From Crenothrix polyspora (GTDB lineage Bacteria; Pseudomonadota; Gammaproteobacteria; Methylococcales; Methylomonadaceae), in NCBI RefSeq assembly GCF_900163755.1, contig NZ_FUKI01000119.1:1-64000 (forward strand): a stretch of 64,000 nt of DNA. Direction: 5' to 3'. A program made the position numbers and the translations under genes. Positions within the stretch are counted from its first letter, which is position 1, and every line of letters starts with the position of its first letter. Positions 62,325 to 64,000 of the stretch are shown here, one piece after another. The notes beneath the pieces were generated by a model. That model saw only the letters and a list, made by a program, of their open reading frames with translations. It ran no database searches and was not told the DNA's origin.

Positions 62325-63308
62325 TTAAGAGGGTTTCGTTTTTTCAATATGGCCACCAAACTGCTTACGCATGGCGGAAATCATTTTGTCTGAGAACGTA
62401 TTTTGCTGGCGCGAACGGAAGCGTGAATACAACGCGGCGGTTAATACGTGTGCCGGAACAGCCTCTTCAATCGCGGCTTGTACTGTCCAGCGACCTTCGC
62501 CGGAGTCTTCTACATAGCCGGTATAGTTTGATAAGTCGGGGTTTTCAACCAAGGCAATAGCGGTTAAATCCAGTAACCAGGAGCCGACCACACTGCCGCG
62601 TCGCCATACTTCGGCAATTTCTGGCAGATCAAGGTCATAACGTAAATTTTCAGGTAAGTTTTCGGAATCGGCGTTACGCATAATGTCGAAACCTTCGGCG
62701 TAGGCCATCATCATGCCGTATTCAATGCCGTTATGTATCATTTTTACAAAGTGCCCAGAACCTGCTGGCCCGCAATGTAAATAGCCCTGCTCGGCTGTGC
62801 CGGTAAAATTGTCGCGGCCAGGCGTGGGATCGATGTCGCCTTTGCCCGGTGCTAAAGTTTTAAAGATAGGGTCGAGTAATTCAACTTGGGGTTTTGAGCC
62901 ACCAATCATCAGGCAATAACCTCTTTCCACGCCCCACACGCCGCCACTGGTGCCAACGTCCATGTAATGAATACCTTGTGCCGCTAAGGTTTTTGCGCGG
63001 CGTGCGTCATCTTTGTAAAAAGAGTTGCCGCCATCAATAATAATATCGCCTTCATCCAATAATTCTGACAGGGCAGTGACCGTGCTTTCGGTTAACTCGC
63101 CCGCCGGTACCATGCACCATACAATACGTGGGGCTTGCAGGGTTTCAACCAACTCTTTTAAGCTGGATGCACCCAGTCCGCCTTCTGCTTTAAAGGTGTC
63201 TACATTGCTTGCATTGACATCAAAGCCGACACAGGTGTGGCCGCCTTTCATTAATCGTCTGGCCATGTTTGCGCCCATTTTTCCCAGACCGATCATTCCT
63301 ATTTGCAT
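62325..63308 (-). CDS. gnd: 6-phosphogluconate dehydrogenase, decarboxylating (short type)
   Basis: The 327-residue enzyme has the Rossmann start [24 protein letters not shown], the motif [19 protein letters not shown], the catalytic region [21 protein letters not shown], and [23 protein letters not shown] with the active-site Lys. It is the short, often NAD-preferring type (GndA/YqeC-like), about 140 residues shorter than E. coli Gnd. It makes ribulose-5-phosphate, the acceptor of formaldehyde in the RuMP pathway of methylotrophs. Together with zwf it completes the oxidative branch. Confidence 0.93.
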   Translation of the reverse strand: MQIGMIGLGKMGANMARRLMKGGHTCVGFDVNASNVDTFKAEGGLGASSLKELVETLQAPRIVWCMVPAGELTESTVTALSELLDEGDIIIDGGNSFYKDDARRAKTLAAQGIHYMDVGTSGGVWGVERGYCLMIGGSKPQVELLDPIFKTLAPGKGDIDPTPGRDNFTGTAEQGYLHCGPAGSGHFVKMIHNGIEYGMMMAYAEGFDIMRNADSENLPENLRYDLDLPEIAEVWRRGSVVGSWLLDLTAIALVENPDLSNYTGYVEDSGEGRWTVQAAIEEAVPAHVLTAALYSRFRSRQQNTFSDKMISAMRKQFGGHIEKTKPS

Positions 63309-63587
63309 ATTGTTCTCTTTAGATTAAGTAAGTAGTGATTGCTTTAAAGTGGTGCGCTTTTTTGCACCGCGCACCAAAGTAGTGTGTATTTTAGGTGATT
63401 AAATCCAACACAGGGCATTATAAGAAATAAAGCAATGATTATGCCAGTATGTTGTATTTTTAAAGTAGGCACGCGTTATAAGTGGCTATAAAGTAGCAAA
63501 AGTTCAGTGTAGATTTAAGATGCTCTGGAATTTATGACTGAATTTCTATAGAATTAAGCGTTTACTTCACTTTCACGTCTGGCCTAT

Positions 63588-64000
63588 ATGGATTTAAAAT
63601 TTCTTGATTTCGAACAACCTATCGCCGAACTAGAAGCGAAAATTGAAGAACTTCGCAAAGTGGAGTTTAACAATGACATTAATATTTCAGATGCACTGAG
63701 GCAGTTAGAGGAAAAAAGTCAGGCGCAAAAAGAAGCGGTATTTGGTAATCTGTCTGATTGGCAAATTTCGCAATTATCACGGCATCCTGGACGACCTTAT
63801 ACGCTTGATTATGTCGAGCAGATTTTTGATGATTTCCATGAGTTGCATGGCGATCGCACCTATGCCGACGACCCTGCTATTGTTTGCGGGTTAGCGCGTT
63901 TAGGTGAGCAGTCGGTGATGCTGATTGGTCATCAGAAAGGCCGCGATACCAAAGAAAAAATTTACCGTAATTTCGGTATGCCGCGTCCTGAAGGTTATCG
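63588..64000 (+). CDS. accA: Acetyl-CoA carboxylase carboxyltransferase subunit alpha, 5' part (continues outside window)
   Basis: The frame opens at ATG 63588 and stays open to the right edge (137 codons). The start [22 protein letters not shown] and the phrases [28 protein letters not shown] and [27 protein letters not shown] are the conserved AccA N-terminal half. AccA with AccD transfers the carboxyl group from biotin to acetyl-CoA in fatty-acid synthesis. It is divergent from gnd; the 279-base gap (63309-63587) shows no other gene. Confidence 0.95.
   Translation, partial: MDLKFLDFEQPIAELEAKIEELRKVEFNNDINISDALRQLEEKSQAQKEAVFGNLSDWQISQLSRHPGRPYTLDYVEQIFDDFHELHGDRTYADDPAIVCGLARLGEQSVMLIGHQKGRDTKEKIYRNFGMPRPEGY

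Overview
The window looks like a chromosomal segment of a gammaproteobacterium, most likely a methanotroph of the order Methylococcales (inference). The evidence is gammaproteobacterial gene neighbourhoods (rlmH-maf-rng-yhdP-nit-bamC-tldD; hemC-hemD-hemX-hemY; rpoZ-spoT; a minor-pilin cluster) together with a zwf-opcA, pgi and gnd group. That group would supply the oxidative arm of a dissimilatory ribulose-monophosphate cycle. No methane or methanol oxidation gene is in the window, so the assignment is indirect.

Layout. 1-9.6 kb: the 3' end of a giant tandem-Ig adhesin-like gene, then a tightly overlapping set encoding a TolC-like outer-membrane protein, a HlyD-like adaptor, a GAF-HlyD fusion and an intact M50 metalloprotease fused to a HlyD-like lipoyl domain. 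No ABC or RND transporter is present. This is the best candidate for an under-described system. 9.8-13.9 kb (minus): three glycosyltransferases, a VOC protein and a peroxiredoxin. 14.2-16.7 kb: a secreted BNR/Asp-box propeller protein. 17-28 kb: a housekeeping run (rlmH, maf, rng, yhdP, nit, bamC-like, tldD, pmbA). 28.6-31.6 kb (minus): an esterase, a GFA-family protein and a TPR-2OG oxygenase. 31.9-36.4 kb: hemCDXY. 36.7-37.1 kb: tmRNA on the minus strand. 37.3-40.9 kb: a secreted metzincin, a TPR membrane protein, a methyltransferase and a CpdA-like phosphodiesterase.

41-53 kb is the accessory part. It holds a PEP-CTERM-like protein, an orphan RHH antitoxin beside a MITE, a HigBA-type toxin-antitoxin pair with a palindromic operator, and a minor-pilin cluster in which a DUF4114 protein sits where PilY1 is expected. 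It continues with a Phd/PIN toxin-antitoxin pair, a DUF3782-like nuclease, two DUF29 paralogues, a Uma2 nuclease and toxin-antitoxin debris. 53-64 kb returns to core genes: a redoxin, pgk, a structured leader before rpoZ-spoT, opcA-zwf, pgi and gnd on the minus strand, and the start of accA.

Eight intergenic palindromic elements share one core (around TGAGCTTGTCGAAG) but have different outer arms: three of 127 bp, two of 122 bp, two of 101 bp and one singleton. They punctuate the whole window and suggest a non-autonomous REP/MITE family, with no mobilising transposase in view.
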